Assembly (NCBI GenBank): GCA_035635475.1
Contig: DASQAZ010000023.1
Span: 1 to 20,095 of the forward strand
Reading direction: 5' to 3'
DNA from: VBOC01 sp035635475
GTDB lineage: Bacteria > Bacteroidota > Ignavibacteria > UBA10030 > SZUA-254
DNA length: 20,095 nt
The notes under the pieces are model-generated. The model saw only the letters and a program-made list of their open reading frames with translations, ran no database searches and was not told the origin of the DNA. Position numbers and translations under genes: made by a program. Below, one piece after another: positions 12,513 through 20,095 of the stretch (its first letter is position 1; each line of letters starts with the position of its first letter).

Positions 12513-14261
12513 ATGAAACGAGAATATCGCTGGACCGTCGCAGCATCCCCCGACACCGACGTCACCGAAAAGCTCGCGAAGGACATCAACATATCGGAAA
12601 TCCTCGCGACGGTGTTGATTAACCGGGGGATTACCACCTACGACAAGGCCCGGGAATTTTTTCGGCCGAAGTTAGCTGATCTTCATGACCCGTTCCTCAT
12701 GGACGGCATGGAAGAAGCCGTTGCCAGGGTGGCGAGCGCGGTTGAACGGCATGAGCGCGTGCTCGTCTTCGGCGATTACGACGTGGACGGAACCAACAGC
12801 GCCGCCATGCTCTTCCTCTTTTTCAAGAGAATCGGCCTGGAGACGATGTTTCACATCCCGAACCGGGTCACGGAGGGCTACGGAATCTCCGCGATCGGAA
12901 TCGACAGGGGGAAAGAGTTCGGCGCGACACTTCTCGTGGCGGTCGATTGTGGGATCACCGCCGGACCGCAGGTAGAATACGCCCGGTCCAAAGGGATCGA
13001 CGTCATCATCTGCGACCACCACGAACCGTCGGTAGAAATCCCCAAAGCCGCTGCCGTGCTCGATCCGCTCAAGCCCGGATGCCCGTACCCGTTTAAATAC
13101 CTCTGCGGGTGCGGAGTCGGTTTCAAACTGATGCAGGCAATCGCCCGCCGCCGCGATCAGGAGGAAGATATCTATGAGTACGTGGATCTCGCGGCGATGG
13201 CAACGACGGCCGACATTGTCCCGCTGATCGGCGAAAACAGGATCCTCACAAGAATCGGCCTCGAACGGATCAACACGAATCCGCGGCCCGGACTCCGGGC
13301 GCTCATCGACAGCTCCGGCACCCAGATGGGAAAAATCACAACCGGGCAAATCGTCTTCGTGCTCGCGCCGCGAATCAACGCGGTCGGAAGGATGGGAGAT
13401 GCGTCGCGGGCTGTGGAACTCCTCACCCAGGAAGATGCGGAATCGGCGGCAATCCTCGCGCAGGTATTCGAGGAAGAAAATCGAAATCGGCGGCGAATCG
13501 ATGAAGATACGTTTGTGAAGGCGCAGGAGCTCGTCGAAAACTTGCTCGACATCGATACAGATCCCGCCATCGTCCTTCATCAGGAGGAGTGGCATCCCGG
13601 GGTCATCGGGATCGTCGCTTCCCGGCTTGTCGAGAAGTATTACCGGCCCACGATCATGATGACCACGATCGACGGCGTGGCTCGTGGTTCCGCGCGGAGC
13701 ATCGTCGGGTTCGATATTCACCAGGCGCTGAAGCGCGTCGAGGACAAGCTGATCCAATTTGGGGGCCACAAGTACGCCGCCGGGCTCGCGGTCGAGCTGG
13801 ACAAAGTCGATGAGTTTCGCAAAGCCTTCAATGTTGCCGTCGATGAGCTCATGTCGAACGAAGTCAAGACCCCCGAACTGCGGATCGACTGCGGGATCGA
13901 GCTCAAGGACCTCACACCACGATTCCTCCGGATCCTCAAAGAGTTCGCCCCCTACGGCCCGGGAAACATGCGTCCGATCTTCCTCGCACGAAACGTGGAA
14001 GTCGTGGGGACTCCGCGGATCGTTGGAAAAGATCACCTCCGGTTCAAGGTCAGGCAGAACGGCTGCGTCCTCGATGGGATCGGATTCGGACTCGGCTCGA
14101 TGATCGGCGAGGTCCGGAACAACGGCCGGGCGCTCGATCTTGTGTTCTCGGTCGACGAGCATGAATGGCTCGCCCCGGGTTCCAACCCGCATTCGGGAGG
14201 GAACGAGGTATTTCCCCAACTGAAAATTAAAGATCTCAAGCAGCATAAAGAGGATCATTAG
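12513..14261 (+). CDS. recJ: Single-stranded-DNA exonuclease RecJ
   Basis: RecJ is a 5'-3' single-strand exonuclease acting in recombination repair and mismatch repair. This 582-aa protein has the DHH-domain motifs in order: FGDYDVDGT (about residues 83-91), VAVDCGI (with Asp) and IICDHHEP, the name-giving DHH. The DHHA1 motif GGHKYAAG lies at about 415, and an OB-fold follows in the last quarter. The ATG at 12513 is chosen because the frame upstream lies inside rnpB and has no family similarity, while MKREYRW...VTEKLAKDINISEILATVLINRG is the usual RecJ N-terminus. No good Shine-Dalgarno sequence is seen. The yebC-ruvCA genes follow closely, giving a repair cluster. A long antisense frame here is a shadow. 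Confidence 0.97.
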   Translation: MKREYRWTVAASPDTDVTEKLAKDINISEILATVLINRGITTYDKAREFFRPKLADLHDPFLMDGMEEAVARVASAVERHERVLVFGDYDVDGTNSAAMLFLFFKRIGLETMFHIPNRVTEGYGISAIGIDRGKEFGATLLVAVDCGITAGPQVEYARSKGIDVIICDHHEPSVEIPKAAAVLDPLKPGCPYPFKYLCGCGVGFKLMQAIARRRDQEEDIYEYVDLAAMATTADIVPLIGENRILTRIGLERINTNPRPGLRALIDSSGTQMGKITTGQIVFVLAPRINAVGRMGDASRAVELLTQEDAESAAILAQVFEEENRNRRRIDEDTFVKAQELVENLLDIDTDPAIVLHQEEWHPGVIGIVASRLVEKYYRPTIMMTTIDGVARGSARSIVGFDIHQALKRVEDKLIQFGGHKYAAGLAVELDKVDEFRKAFNVAVDELMSNEVKTPELRIDCGIELKDLTPRFLRILKEFAPYGPGNMRPIFLARNVEVVGTPRIVGKDHLRFKVRQNGCVLDGIGFGLGSMIGEVRNNGRALDLVFSVDEHEWLAPGSNPHSGGNEVFPQLKIKDLKQHKEDH

Positions 14262-14265
14262 AGAT

Positions 14266-15015
14266 ATGTCCGGACATTCAAAGTGGGCGACGATAAAACG
14301 CAAGAAGGCGATCACGGACGGCAAGCGGGGCAAGATGTTCACCCAGATCATCAAGGAGATTACGATCGCCGCGCGCATGGGCGGAGGGGATCCGAAATCC
14401 AATCCGAGGCTTCGTCTCGCCATTGAAAAGGCAAAGAGCGCGAATATGCCGGCCGACAACATCAAGCGCGCGATTCAAAAGGGTACCGGCGAACTTCCCG
14501 GCGTCGCCTACGAGGATATGACGTACGAGGGGTACGGGCCGGGCGGGGTGGCTCTTCTTATCGAATCTGTCACCGACAATAAAAACCGCACAGTCTCGGA
14601 AATCCGCCACATGCTCGAGCGCCACAACGGGAAGCTCGGCGCCTCGAACTCAGTTGCATGGATGTTTCATCGCCGCGGCGTCATCCATGTCGCCAGAGCG
14701 TCCTCCGACGAGGAGTCCCTCTTTGGTATCATCCTCGAAGCCGGAGCGGATGATATGAAAACCGAAGATGACGTCTACGAAATCATCACCTCACCTGAGA
14801 AGCTTGAGGCTGTCAAGCAGGCTCTCGAAGCGCGCGGTATCAAGATTGAAGAGGCGGAGATTCAGCGCATTCCGGAGAATACCGTGAAGGTTCTGGGGAA
14901 AGACGCAGAGCAGGTTCTCAAGCTCATGGAAACGCTCGAGGATCACGACGATGTCCAGCATGTGTACGCAAATTTCGATATCGACGAGAAAGTCCTTGCC
15001 TCATTCAACGCCTAG
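14266..15015 (+). CDS. yebC: YebC/PmpR family protein (TACO1-like)
   Basis: This 249-residue protein begins MSGHSKWATIKRKK, the nearly invariant start of the YebC family. It continues with FTQIIKEITIAARMGGGDPKSNPRLR and ADNIKRAIQKGTGE, YEGYGPGGVALLIE and TDNKNRTVSEIRH, spread across the three domains. Members have been annotated as transcription regulators and more recently linked to translation, including relief of ribosome stalling; the sequence cannot decide between these. It starts four bases after recJ and lies eight bases before ruvC, the common yebC-ruvC arrangement, so it is almost certainly co-transcribed. AGAGGA near the end of recJ could serve as its ribosome-binding site. No residues are missing. 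Confidence 0.97.
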   Translation: MSGHSKWATIKRKKAITDGKRGKMFTQIIKEITIAARMGGGDPKSNPRLRLAIEKAKSANMPADNIKRAIQKGTGELPGVAYEDMTYEGYGPGGVALLIESVTDNKNRTVSEIRHMLERHNGKLGASNSVAWMFHRRGVIHVARASSDEESLFGIILEAGADDMKTEDDVYEIITSPEKLEAVKQALEARGIKIEEAEIQRIPENTVKVLGKDAEQVLKLMETLEDHDDVQHVYANFDIDEKVLASFNA

Positions 15016-15023
15016 AATCCCCC

Positions 15024-15584
15024 ATGATCGTCCTCGGCGTCGACCCCGGCACGCTCGCGACAGGATACGGTCTTATTGAAAACGATCGCGGCAGGCTCAC
15101 GGTCCTCGCCTCCGGCTGCATTCGGAACGGCGGCCGGATTTCCATGCCCCAGCGCCTCAAACGCATCTTCGATGCGCTGAGTGAAGTCATCACTCTCCAT
15201 CATCCGGATGAATTCGCCATCGAAACGGCGTTCTACGGAAAAAATGCTCAATCCGCCCTGAAGCTGGGTCACGCCCGGGGGGTAGCGATGCTCGCCGCGG
15301 TTTCCCAGAACATACCCACACAGGAGTACTCCCCCCGGGAAGTAAAACGGGCGATCGTCGGTAACGGCAGCGCCTCCAAAGAGCAGGTGGAGTACATGGT
15401 GAGGGTTCTCCTGAACATGAAATCGAGTCCTCCGCGTTACGATGTTACCGACGCCCTGGCGGTCGCAATGTGCCACCTGCAGCGCCGGCTGTCGATGCAT
15501 CGTTCCGGCTCACGAAGCTGGAAAAGCTTTCTCTCCGCACATCCCGATAAGATCGCCTCAACCCCCCGTCCGCTGAAGCGATGA
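15024..15584 (+). CDS. ruvC: Holliday-junction resolvase RuvC
   Basis: RuvC is a dimeric endonuclease that cuts four-way DNA junctions after RuvAB branch migration. The acidic catalytic residues are visible: Asp7 in GVDPGTLATGYG, Glu67 in AIETAFYGKN, and Asp140 and Asp143 in YDVTDALAVAMCH. Length is 186 aa; the last 30 residues after the final catalytic helix are a variable basic tail. It begins eight bases after yebC with no clear Shine-Dalgarno sequence and ends in a four-base overlap (ATGA, 15581-15584) with ruvA. Confidence 0.97.
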   Translation: MIVLGVDPGTLATGYGLIENDRGRLTVLASGCIRNGGRISMPQRLKRIFDALSEVITLHHPDEFAIETAFYGKNAQSALKLGHARGVAMLAAVSQNIPTQEYSPREVKRAIVGNGSASKEQVEYMVRVLLNMKSSPPRYDVTDALAVAMCHLQRRLSMHRSGSRSWKSFLSAHPDKIASTPRPLKR

Positions 15585-16183
15585 TCTCGCATTTGAAAGG
15601 AACGATCGCCCGAAAATCTCCCACCGAACTCGTCATCGACGTCAACGGGGTGGGCTACTCGGTCAATATTTCTCTCTCGACGTTCGAGAGCATCGGGCCC
15701 GCCAGCGGCGAGGTCAGAATCCTCACCTACATGCACGTGCGCGAAGACGCGATCCAGTTGTACGGATTCGCGACGGAAACCGAGCGGGAGCTCTTCCGGC
15801 TGCTCATCTCGGTGTCGGGAATCGGACCGAAGATGGCCCAGGGTATTCTCTCCGGACTCAATCCTTCAGAATTGAAGGACGCAATCGCAGCCGGCAATAT
15901 TCCCGTTCTGACTTCCATATCGGGGGTCGGTATGAAAACCGCAGAACGAATCGTGCTCGAGCTCAGAAACCGGCTTGGAAAGGTCGACGCGGGGGAGACG
16001 GCTGTGGTTGCAACGAGCAGCCAGCTCAAGGCCCGTTCTGAAGCGGTCATTGCTCTCATGTCCCTGGGCTATTCGCGCGCCACCGCCGAGAAAACCCTGC
16101 AGCAGGTCGCGAGGGAATCCGACCACGGGAATATCACCGTCGAGGAAATGATCAAGCGCGCACTTCATCACACGGCAAAGTAA
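15581..16183 (+). CDS. ruvA: Holliday-junction branch-migration protein RuvA
   Basis: RuvA is the tetrameric junction-binding subunit that loads the RuvB motor. It shows the N-terminal OB-fold (MISHLKGTIARKSPTELVIDVNGVGYSVNIS) and two helix-hairpin-helix motifs, SVSGIGPKMAQGILSG and SISGVGMKTAERIVLEL. The C-terminal domain III that contacts RuvB is at about 150-200 (SEAVIALMSLGYSRATAEKTL). Length is 200 aa, normal. It overlaps ruvC by four bases. The 100-base gap to ruvB carries a repeat and a possible second promoter, so ruvB may be partly uncoupled from ruvCA. Confidence 0.97.
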   Translation: MISHLKGTIARKSPTELVIDVNGVGYSVNISLSTFESIGPASGEVRILTYMHVREDAIQLYGFATETERELFRLLISVSGIGPKMAQGILSGLNPSELKDAIAAGNIPVLTSISGVGMKTAERIVLELRNRLGKVDAGETAVVATSSQLKARSEAVIALMSLGYSRATAEKTLQQVARESDHGNITVEEMIKRALHHTAK

Positions 16184-16250
16184 TCCGCTGTTGCTCGTTC
16201 CGCCGCACGGCGTGACGCCCGAGAATCCCCAATAGTGATCCGCTGTTGCT
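16183..16250. repeat. 13-bp direct repeat upstream of ruvB
   Basis: ATCCGCTGTTGCT occurs at 16183-16195 and again at 16238-16250, an offset of 55 bp. The second copy contains most of the candidate -35 box of ruvB; the first starts at the last base of ruvA. It may be a chance slip duplication or a paired binding site. Confidence 0.5.
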
Positions 16251-16274
16251 ATTCACTCTCCTTCTCGTTAAATT
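16246..16274 (+). promoter_or_regulatory. Possible promoter for ruvB
   Basis: The sequence is TTGCTA (16246-16251), a 17-nt spacer, then TAAATT (16269-16274). Its expected start is near 16281, only a few bases before the ATG at 16284, so the message would be almost leaderless. No Shine-Dalgarno sequence is seen before ruvB either. Confidence 0.35.
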
Positions 16275-16283
16275 CAGTTCCGT

Positions 16284-17339
16284 ATGACGAAGCGACAAGA
16301 TCCCACGACACCGGAACGACTCGAGAACGAAGCCGAGTTCGACCATGCCCTTCGCCCCCTCCTGTTCAGCGATTTCGTCGGACAACGGAAGATCGTCGAC
16401 AACCTGAAAGTATTCATACATGCTGCGAGTAAACGCGGCGACAGTCTCGATCATGTCCTTCTCACCGGACCCCCGGGACTGGGTAAGACGACTCTCGCCT
16501 ACATCATTGCGAACGAGATGGGCGCTCAGATCAAGGCAACGTCGGGCCCGGCACTCGACAAACCGTACAACCTTGCGGGAGTCCTGACCAATTTGAGCGC
16601 GGGCGATGTTCTATTTATAGACGAGATTCACCGCCTCAATCCGCTCGTCGAGGAGTACCTGTACTCCGCGATGGAGGATTTCAAGATCGACATTGTCATC
16701 GACAGCGGCCCGAACGCCCGGAGCGTCCAGCTCAAGCTTCCGCGCTTTACCCTCGTGGGGGCCACGACGCGGGCCGGGCTCCTCTCCGCTCCGCTCCGGT
16801 CCCGGTTCGGCGTGACCAATCGTCTCGACTACTATCAGCCGGCGGACCTCGAATCCGTCATCCGACGGTCGTCCAAGATTCTCCGCGTTAAGCTCGAGAA
16901 GGATGGGTGCGCCGAGATCGCCCGGCGTTCGCGCGGCACTCCGCGGATTTCGAACAGACTCCTCAAACGGTGCCGGGATTTCGCGCAGGCCGAGTCGAAT
17001 CTCAAGCACGCCGCCAGCGTCATCACCCGGGAGGTTGCAGAGTATTCCCTGCGGATGCTCGAGGTTGATGATCATGGACTGGATGAAATGGACAAACGGA
17101 TCCTCCTTGCCCTCGTTGAAAAATACAACGGCGGACCGGTAGGCGTGAGCACCCTGGCGGTCGCGGTCGGCGAAGAGGCGGGAACGATCGAAGAGGTCTA
17201 CGAACCCTACCTGATTCAGGAAGGCTTCCTGAAGAGAACCCCGCGCGGCCGCGAAGCGACGCCGCTTGTTTACAGGCACTTCAATCTTTCTCCGCAAAAG
17301 CCCGTCCCCAATCAGACTGGGCTGGACTTCGCAAACTGA
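16284..17339 (+). CDS. ruvB: Holliday-junction branch-migration ATPase RuvB
   Basis: RuvB is the hexameric AAA+ motor that pulls DNA through RuvA-bound junctions. The sequence has the N-terminal LRPLLFSDFVGQRKIVDNLKVFI, Walker A GPPGLGKTT (about 63-71), Walker B VLFIDEIHRL, sensor 1 VGATTRAG and the arginine-finger region APLRSRFG. A C-terminal winged helix contains DEMDKRILLALVEKYNGGPVGV. Length is 351 aa, slightly above the usual 335-345 because of a short N-terminal tail. It completes ruvCAB. Confidence 0.98.
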   Translation: MTKRQDPTTPERLENEAEFDHALRPLLFSDFVGQRKIVDNLKVFIHAASKRGDSLDHVLLTGPPGLGKTTLAYIIANEMGAQIKATSGPALDKPYNLAGVLTNLSAGDVLFIDEIHRLNPLVEEYLYSAMEDFKIDIVIDSGPNARSVQLKLPRFTLVGATTRAGLLSAPLRSRFGVTNRLDYYQPADLESVIRRSSKILRVKLEKDGCAEIARRSRGTPRISNRLLKRCRDFAQAESNLKHAASVITREVAEYSLRMLEVDDHGLDEMDKRILLALVEKYNGGPVGVSTLAVAVGEEAGTIEEVYEPYLIQEGFLKRTPRGREATPLVYRHFNLSPQKPVPNQTGLDFAN

Positions 17340-17472
17340 TGGTCTGCCGGGTAAACCTGCTCGCCGGTTTCTCGCCTCGATCTGCTCGGACATGCGAGTC
17401 TCGGCAGTGTATTCGCACCCGGGCTTATTCAATCTGATCGAAAAGCCGGGCACTGACCTCTTGGGGTGACCG

Positions 17473-17916
17473 ATGAAAGGATCCGTCGTAAAAAGGACGT
17501 TCCTGGGACAGCTCCCTTACGGCACCGACCTGCATGAAGGCCTCACTCAAATTGTGCAGAAGGAAAACATCCGTCTCGGGAGGATTCAGGCGATCGGCGC
17601 GACCACGCATGCAGTGGTCGCTTACTACGATCAGAAAATGAAAGTCTACAATCCCATCGAGTTTCACGGCGGGATGGAGATTCTTTCGCTGAACGGAAAT
17701 GTGAGCGTAAGGGACGGAAAACCGTTCGTCCATGTCCATATCCTTCTCGGCGATCCCCGGGGAAAGGTGGTCGGTGGACACCTGCTGCCCGGGACAACCC
17801 TCTTCGCCTGCGAGGTTTTCATTGAAGAACTCGAAGGAGATGAGCTGGTGCGCGAGCTCGACGCCCGCACGGGGCTGCACCTCTGGAAGACCGGCTATCT
17901 GTTGCCGGACCATTAG
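17473..17916 (+). CDS. PPC/DUF296-domain protein
   Basis: This 147-residue single-domain protein is of the PPC/DUF296 (plants and prokaryotes conserved) family, which forms trimers and in bacteria often binds a metal. The likely ligands are His87, His89 and His103 in VHVHILLGDPRGKVVGGHL. The rest follows the fold: FLGQLPYGTDLHEGLTQIV, HGGMEILSLNGNVS and the C-terminal GTTLFACEVFIEEL. No AT-hook, so it is unlike the plant DNA-binding members. It lies 30 bases before the aldehyde dehydrogenase gene on the same strand, which suggests a shared transcript and perhaps a shared metabolic task. GGGGTG precedes the ATG at 17473. Biochemical role is unknown. Confidence 0.87.
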   Translation: MKGSVVKRTFLGQLPYGTDLHEGLTQIVQKENIRLGRIQAIGATTHAVVAYYDQKMKVYNPIEFHGGMEILSLNGNVSVRDGKPFVHVHILLGDPRGKVVGGHLLPGTTLFACEVFIEELEGDELVRELDARTGLHLWKTGYLLPDH

Positions 17917-17946
17917 CGTCCCACGATTCATTTAGAGGATTCGAAC

Positions 17947-19611
17947 ATGCCACTCGACAAAGACTTGCAATCGATACAGGAGATGCGCGACCTGGTGCAA
18001 AAGGCGAAACAGGCCCAGCTCGAGTTCCGCGCGTACGATCAGGGCCGCGTCGACCGCGTCGTGAAGGCGATGGCCGATGCGGGGTACGATGCGGCGGAGC
18101 GGCTTGGAAGAATGGCGCACGAAGAGACGGGGTTCGGGAAACCCGAAGACAAGAAGAAGAAAAATGAGTTCGCCACGCGGCGGGTCTGGGATTCAATCAA
18201 GGATTTGCGCTCGGTAGGCGTCATCCGCGAAGACCGCGAAAAAAGGATCATTGAGATTGCAGAACCGATGGGGGTGGTGTGCGCCCTCATCCCCTCGACA
18301 AACCCGACATCGACCGTCATGTTCAAGTCGATCATCTCGGTCAAGGGCAGGAATGCAATCGTTGCGAGTCCTCATCCGCGGGCCGCTCGATGCACTGTCG
18401 AGGCAATGAATGTCATCGCACAGGCTGCCGAGACGGCCGGAGCGCCCCAGGGCCTCATGTCGTGCCTGTCCGCCCCGACTATCGAAGCGACGAACGAACT
18501 GATGAAACACCGGCTCGTTTCTTTGATTCTCGCCACCGGCAGCACGCCGATGGTCCGGACCGCGTACAGCGCCGGCAAGCCGGCATATGGGGTGGGGTCC
18601 GGGAATGTCCCGGCGTATATCGAAAAGAGCGCTAACATACGCAAGGCGGTCGCCGATGTACATTCAGGAAAGATCTTCGATCTCGGTGTCCTCTGCTCGA
18701 CCGAAGCATCGGTGGTGGTGGATTCGGCCGTCAAGAATATCGTCATCGAGGAATTCAAACGCCGTAACTGTTATTTCGTCGAGGGCGAGGAGAAGGATAA
18801 ACTGAGCCGGCTGATGTTCGATCAGCGCGGCGCCATCAACCCGAACATGGTCGGTAAGCCGGCCGCCTTCATCGCGCAGCACGCCGGGATCAACGTGCCG
18901 GCCGAGACCGAAGTATTGATCGCCGAACTGAGCGGGGTCGGAAAGGAGTATCCCCTTTCACGGGAGAAGCTCTCGCCGGTACTCTCGTTCTATACCGTGG
19001 AAAATTGGCGCGAAGGCTGCGAGCGCTGCATCGAGCTGCTTGAATTCGGCGGAATCGGGCATACGCTCGTCATTCATTCCATGGACGAAGACATCATCAT
19101 GAAGTTTGCCCTCGAAAAACCGGCGTTCCGGATTCTGGTGAATACTCAGGCGGCGCTCGGAGCGGTCGGATACACCAATGAGCTCCTGCCGTCAATGACG
19201 CTCGGCCCCGGCACCTTCGGCGGATCGATCATCTCCGATAACGTTTCGGCAAAGCACATGTTTAATGTGAAGCGATTGGCGTTTGAAACGCGCCCGATCA
19301 ATCCGCCCGATGCAGACCCCCCGCGAGAAAAAACCGCCCCCGAGAAGCGCGAACCGGGATCGAAGGTTCACGAGTATCCCGCAATCAAGCCGGCGATCAG
19401 CCACAATCCTCCCACTGCGATTCCGAAACCGGCCAGCACGAAGTCATGGCTGAATGAGATCGACGAACGAATCCGTCTCAAGGCAGGCAACGTCCCGGTC
19501 CAGCCGAAGAAAGGTCCCCCTTCACAAACTGAACCGAAACCGGGGACGCTCGGTAGCGGAATATCGGAAGAAGAGGCCGACCGGATCATCAGGGAATTTT
19601 CAAAAAGGTAG
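17947..19611 (+). CDS. CoA-acylating aldehyde dehydrogenase with C-terminal encapsulation-type tail
   Basis: This 554-residue enzyme would convert an aldehyde, NAD+ and CoA to acyl-CoA. The core (about 1-450) resembles the aldehyde dehydrogenase part of AdhE and microcompartment EutE/PduP-type enzymes: IPSTNPTSTVMFK, a nucleotide-binding ATGSTPMVRTAYSAGKPAYGVGSGN stretch split between residues 196 and 220, and catalytic Cys250 in FDLGVLCSTEASV. Past residue 450 comes a Pro-rich linker with two short amphipathic helices, SWLNEIDERIRLKAG (about 500-514) and ISEEEADRIIREFSKR (539-554). Such tails target cargo into microcompartments. A GAGGA site precedes the ATG. It follows the PPC/DUF296 gene by 30 bases; vertex proteins are about 11 kb away. 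Aldehyde chain length is unknown. Confidence 0.93.
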   Translation: MPLDKDLQSIQEMRDLVQKAKQAQLEFRAYDQGRVDRVVKAMADAGYDAAERLGRMAHEETGFGKPEDKKKKNEFATRRVWDSIKDLRSVGVIREDREKRIIEIAEPMGVVCALIPSTNPTSTVMFKSIISVKGRNAIVASPHPRAARCTVEAMNVIAQAAETAGAPQGLMSCLSAPTIEATNELMKHRLVSLILATGSTPMVRTAYSAGKPAYGVGSGNVPAYIEKSANIRKAVADVHSGKIFDLGVLCSTEASVVVDSAVKNIVIEEFKRRNCYFVEGEEKDKLSRLMFDQRGAINPNMVGKPAAFIAQHAGINVPAETEVLIAELSGVGKEYPLSREKLSPVLSFYTVENWREGCERCIELLEFGGIGHTLVIHSMDEDIIMKFALEKPAFRILVNTQAALGAVGYTNELLPSMTLGPGTFGGSIISDNVSAKHMFNVKRLAFETRPINPPDADPPREKTAPEKREPGSKVHEYPAIKPAISHNPPTAIPKPASTKSWLNEIDERIRLKAGNVPVQPKKGPPSQTEPKPGTLGSGISEEEADRIIREFSKR

Positions 19612-19697
19612 CACCCCCGCTCCAACCGGATTAACTCTCCCGGGCTTTTACAGGGCCGGCGCCTTCAGTCCGCTCCTGCTGCGACTATCTGGGAACC

Positions 19698-20095
19698 ATG
19701 CCATCTTCTTTCAGTACGCAAAGCGCTCGTCGCGGGCACAGCACCGGCGTCAGACGCTCCAAACTCCCCCGTTCCTTCTACCTCCGTCCGACACTCAAGG
19801 TAGCAAAGGACCTCCTCGGCAAGTATCTTGTGCGGCGACTCGGAAGCAATCTTCTCGTCGGAAAGATCGTGGAAGTCGAAGCCTACCTGGGAGAGCTGGA
19901 TCCCGCCAGCCATGCATACCGCGGCATCACCAAACGAAACGAGGTCATGTTCCGAACAGGCGGTCACCTCTATGTCTACTTTACCTACGGGATGCACTTC
20001 TGCTGCAATGTCGTCACCGAACAAAAGGGCAAAGGGAGAGCGGTCCTGCTCCGGGCCGTTGAACCGGAGGAGGGCCTCAATGTTATGGAGAAGAA
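19698..20095 (+). CDS. mpg: 3-methyladenine DNA glycosylase (Mpg/AAG family), 5' part
   Basis: The first 132 codons are present; the gene runs off the right edge. After a basic 24-residue lead comes LPRSFYLRPTLKVAKDLLGKYLVRRL. Then follow VGKIVEVEAYLGELDPASHAYRGITKRNEVMF, with the catalytic Glu in EVEAY, and GGHLYVYFTYGMHFCCNVVT, with the Tyr residues that flip and stack the damaged base. This is the alkyladenine glycosylase fold, which removes 3-methyladenine and related bases in base-excision repair. The only upstream ATG in frame is at 19698 with GGGAA before it. It stands 86 bases after the aldehyde dehydrogenase stop; the gap shows no promoter or terminator that can be supported. Confidence 0.94.
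   Translation, partial: MPSSFSTQSARRGHSTGVRRSKLPRSFYLRPTLKVAKDLLGKYLVRRLGSNLLVGKIVEVEAYLGELDPASHAYRGITKRNEVMFRTGGHLYVYFTYGMHFCCNVVTEQKGKGRAVLLRAVEPEEGLNVMEK

Noticed and set aside
12672..14465. 597-codon open frame antisense to recJ
   Set aside because: recJ on the other strand has every family motif; long antisense frames are common in G+C-rich coding DNA and this one shows only Asp/Glu/Pro-rich low-complexity sequence.
16611..17453. 280-codon frame antisense to ruvB
   Set aside because: Shadow of a fully conserved ruvB; no recognisable domain.
1..20095. CRISPR arrays, insertion sequences, prophage or tRNA attachment sites
   Set aside because: No regularly spaced repeats, transposase or integrase motifs, or tRNA cloverleafs were found on either strand by inspection.

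Overview
The window is a gene-dense bacterial chromosome segment of roughly 55-60% G+C (estimated by eye), with about 20 protein genes and one certain RNA gene. The short primary sigma factor (285 aa, no region 1.1, N-terminus like the Bacteroidetes/Chlorobi type), the shell-vertex plus acylating aldehyde dehydrogenase pair, and the Nif3 / zinc-ribbon coiled-coil / RNase H cluster suggest a member of the FCB group, perhaps an Ignavibacteria/Chlorobi relative. This placement is an inference from gene content, not a phylogeny. Promoter-like sequences are nevertheless of the classical TTGnnn-17-TAtanT kind rather than the Bacteroidetes kind.

Minus-strand half (1-8476). Reading in transcription order from the right: a membrane-anchored double-GAF protein with a degenerate GGDEF domain (8476-6485), a 64-residue zinc-ribbon protein, two EutN/CcmL microcompartment vertex proteins, and the primary sigma factor (to 4454). 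Next comes an operon def - fmt - rhodanese - MauE/DoxX (4279-1675) with its own good promoter. Last is a CopD-like four-helix membrane protein followed by parA and the beginning of parB (1570-1), also with its own promoter.

Plus-strand half (8659-20095). A receiver-like/HisKA protein lacking the phosphoacceptor Asp and any ATPase domain diverges from the GAF/GGDEF gene, with promoter-like sequences for both directions in the shared gap. Then comes a 255-base gap with a promoter and an intrinsic terminator that could bracket a ~165-nt RNA or an attenuated leader. It is followed by three overlapping genes (Nif3/DUF34, coiled-coil zinc ribbon, RNase HI-like), the class A RNase P RNA gene rnpB (11907-12432), recJ, yebC, ruvC-ruvA, ruvB, a PPC/DUF296 protein, a CoA-acylating aldehyde dehydrogenase with a long C-terminal tail, and the start of mpg (3-methyladenine glycosylase), cut by the window edge.

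How it fits together: most genes are housekeeping (chromosome partition, N-terminal formyl-Met handling, RNA processing, Holliday-junction repair). Two islands stand out. One is a dispersed bacterial-microcompartment satellite: two pentameric vertex proteins beside rpoD, and an aldehyde dehydrogenase carrying two candidate encapsulation helices about 11 kb away, with no hexameric shell gene in the window. The other is a divergent pair of apparently catalytically dead signalling proteins. No mobile elements, CRISPR arrays, tRNAs or rRNAs were seen.
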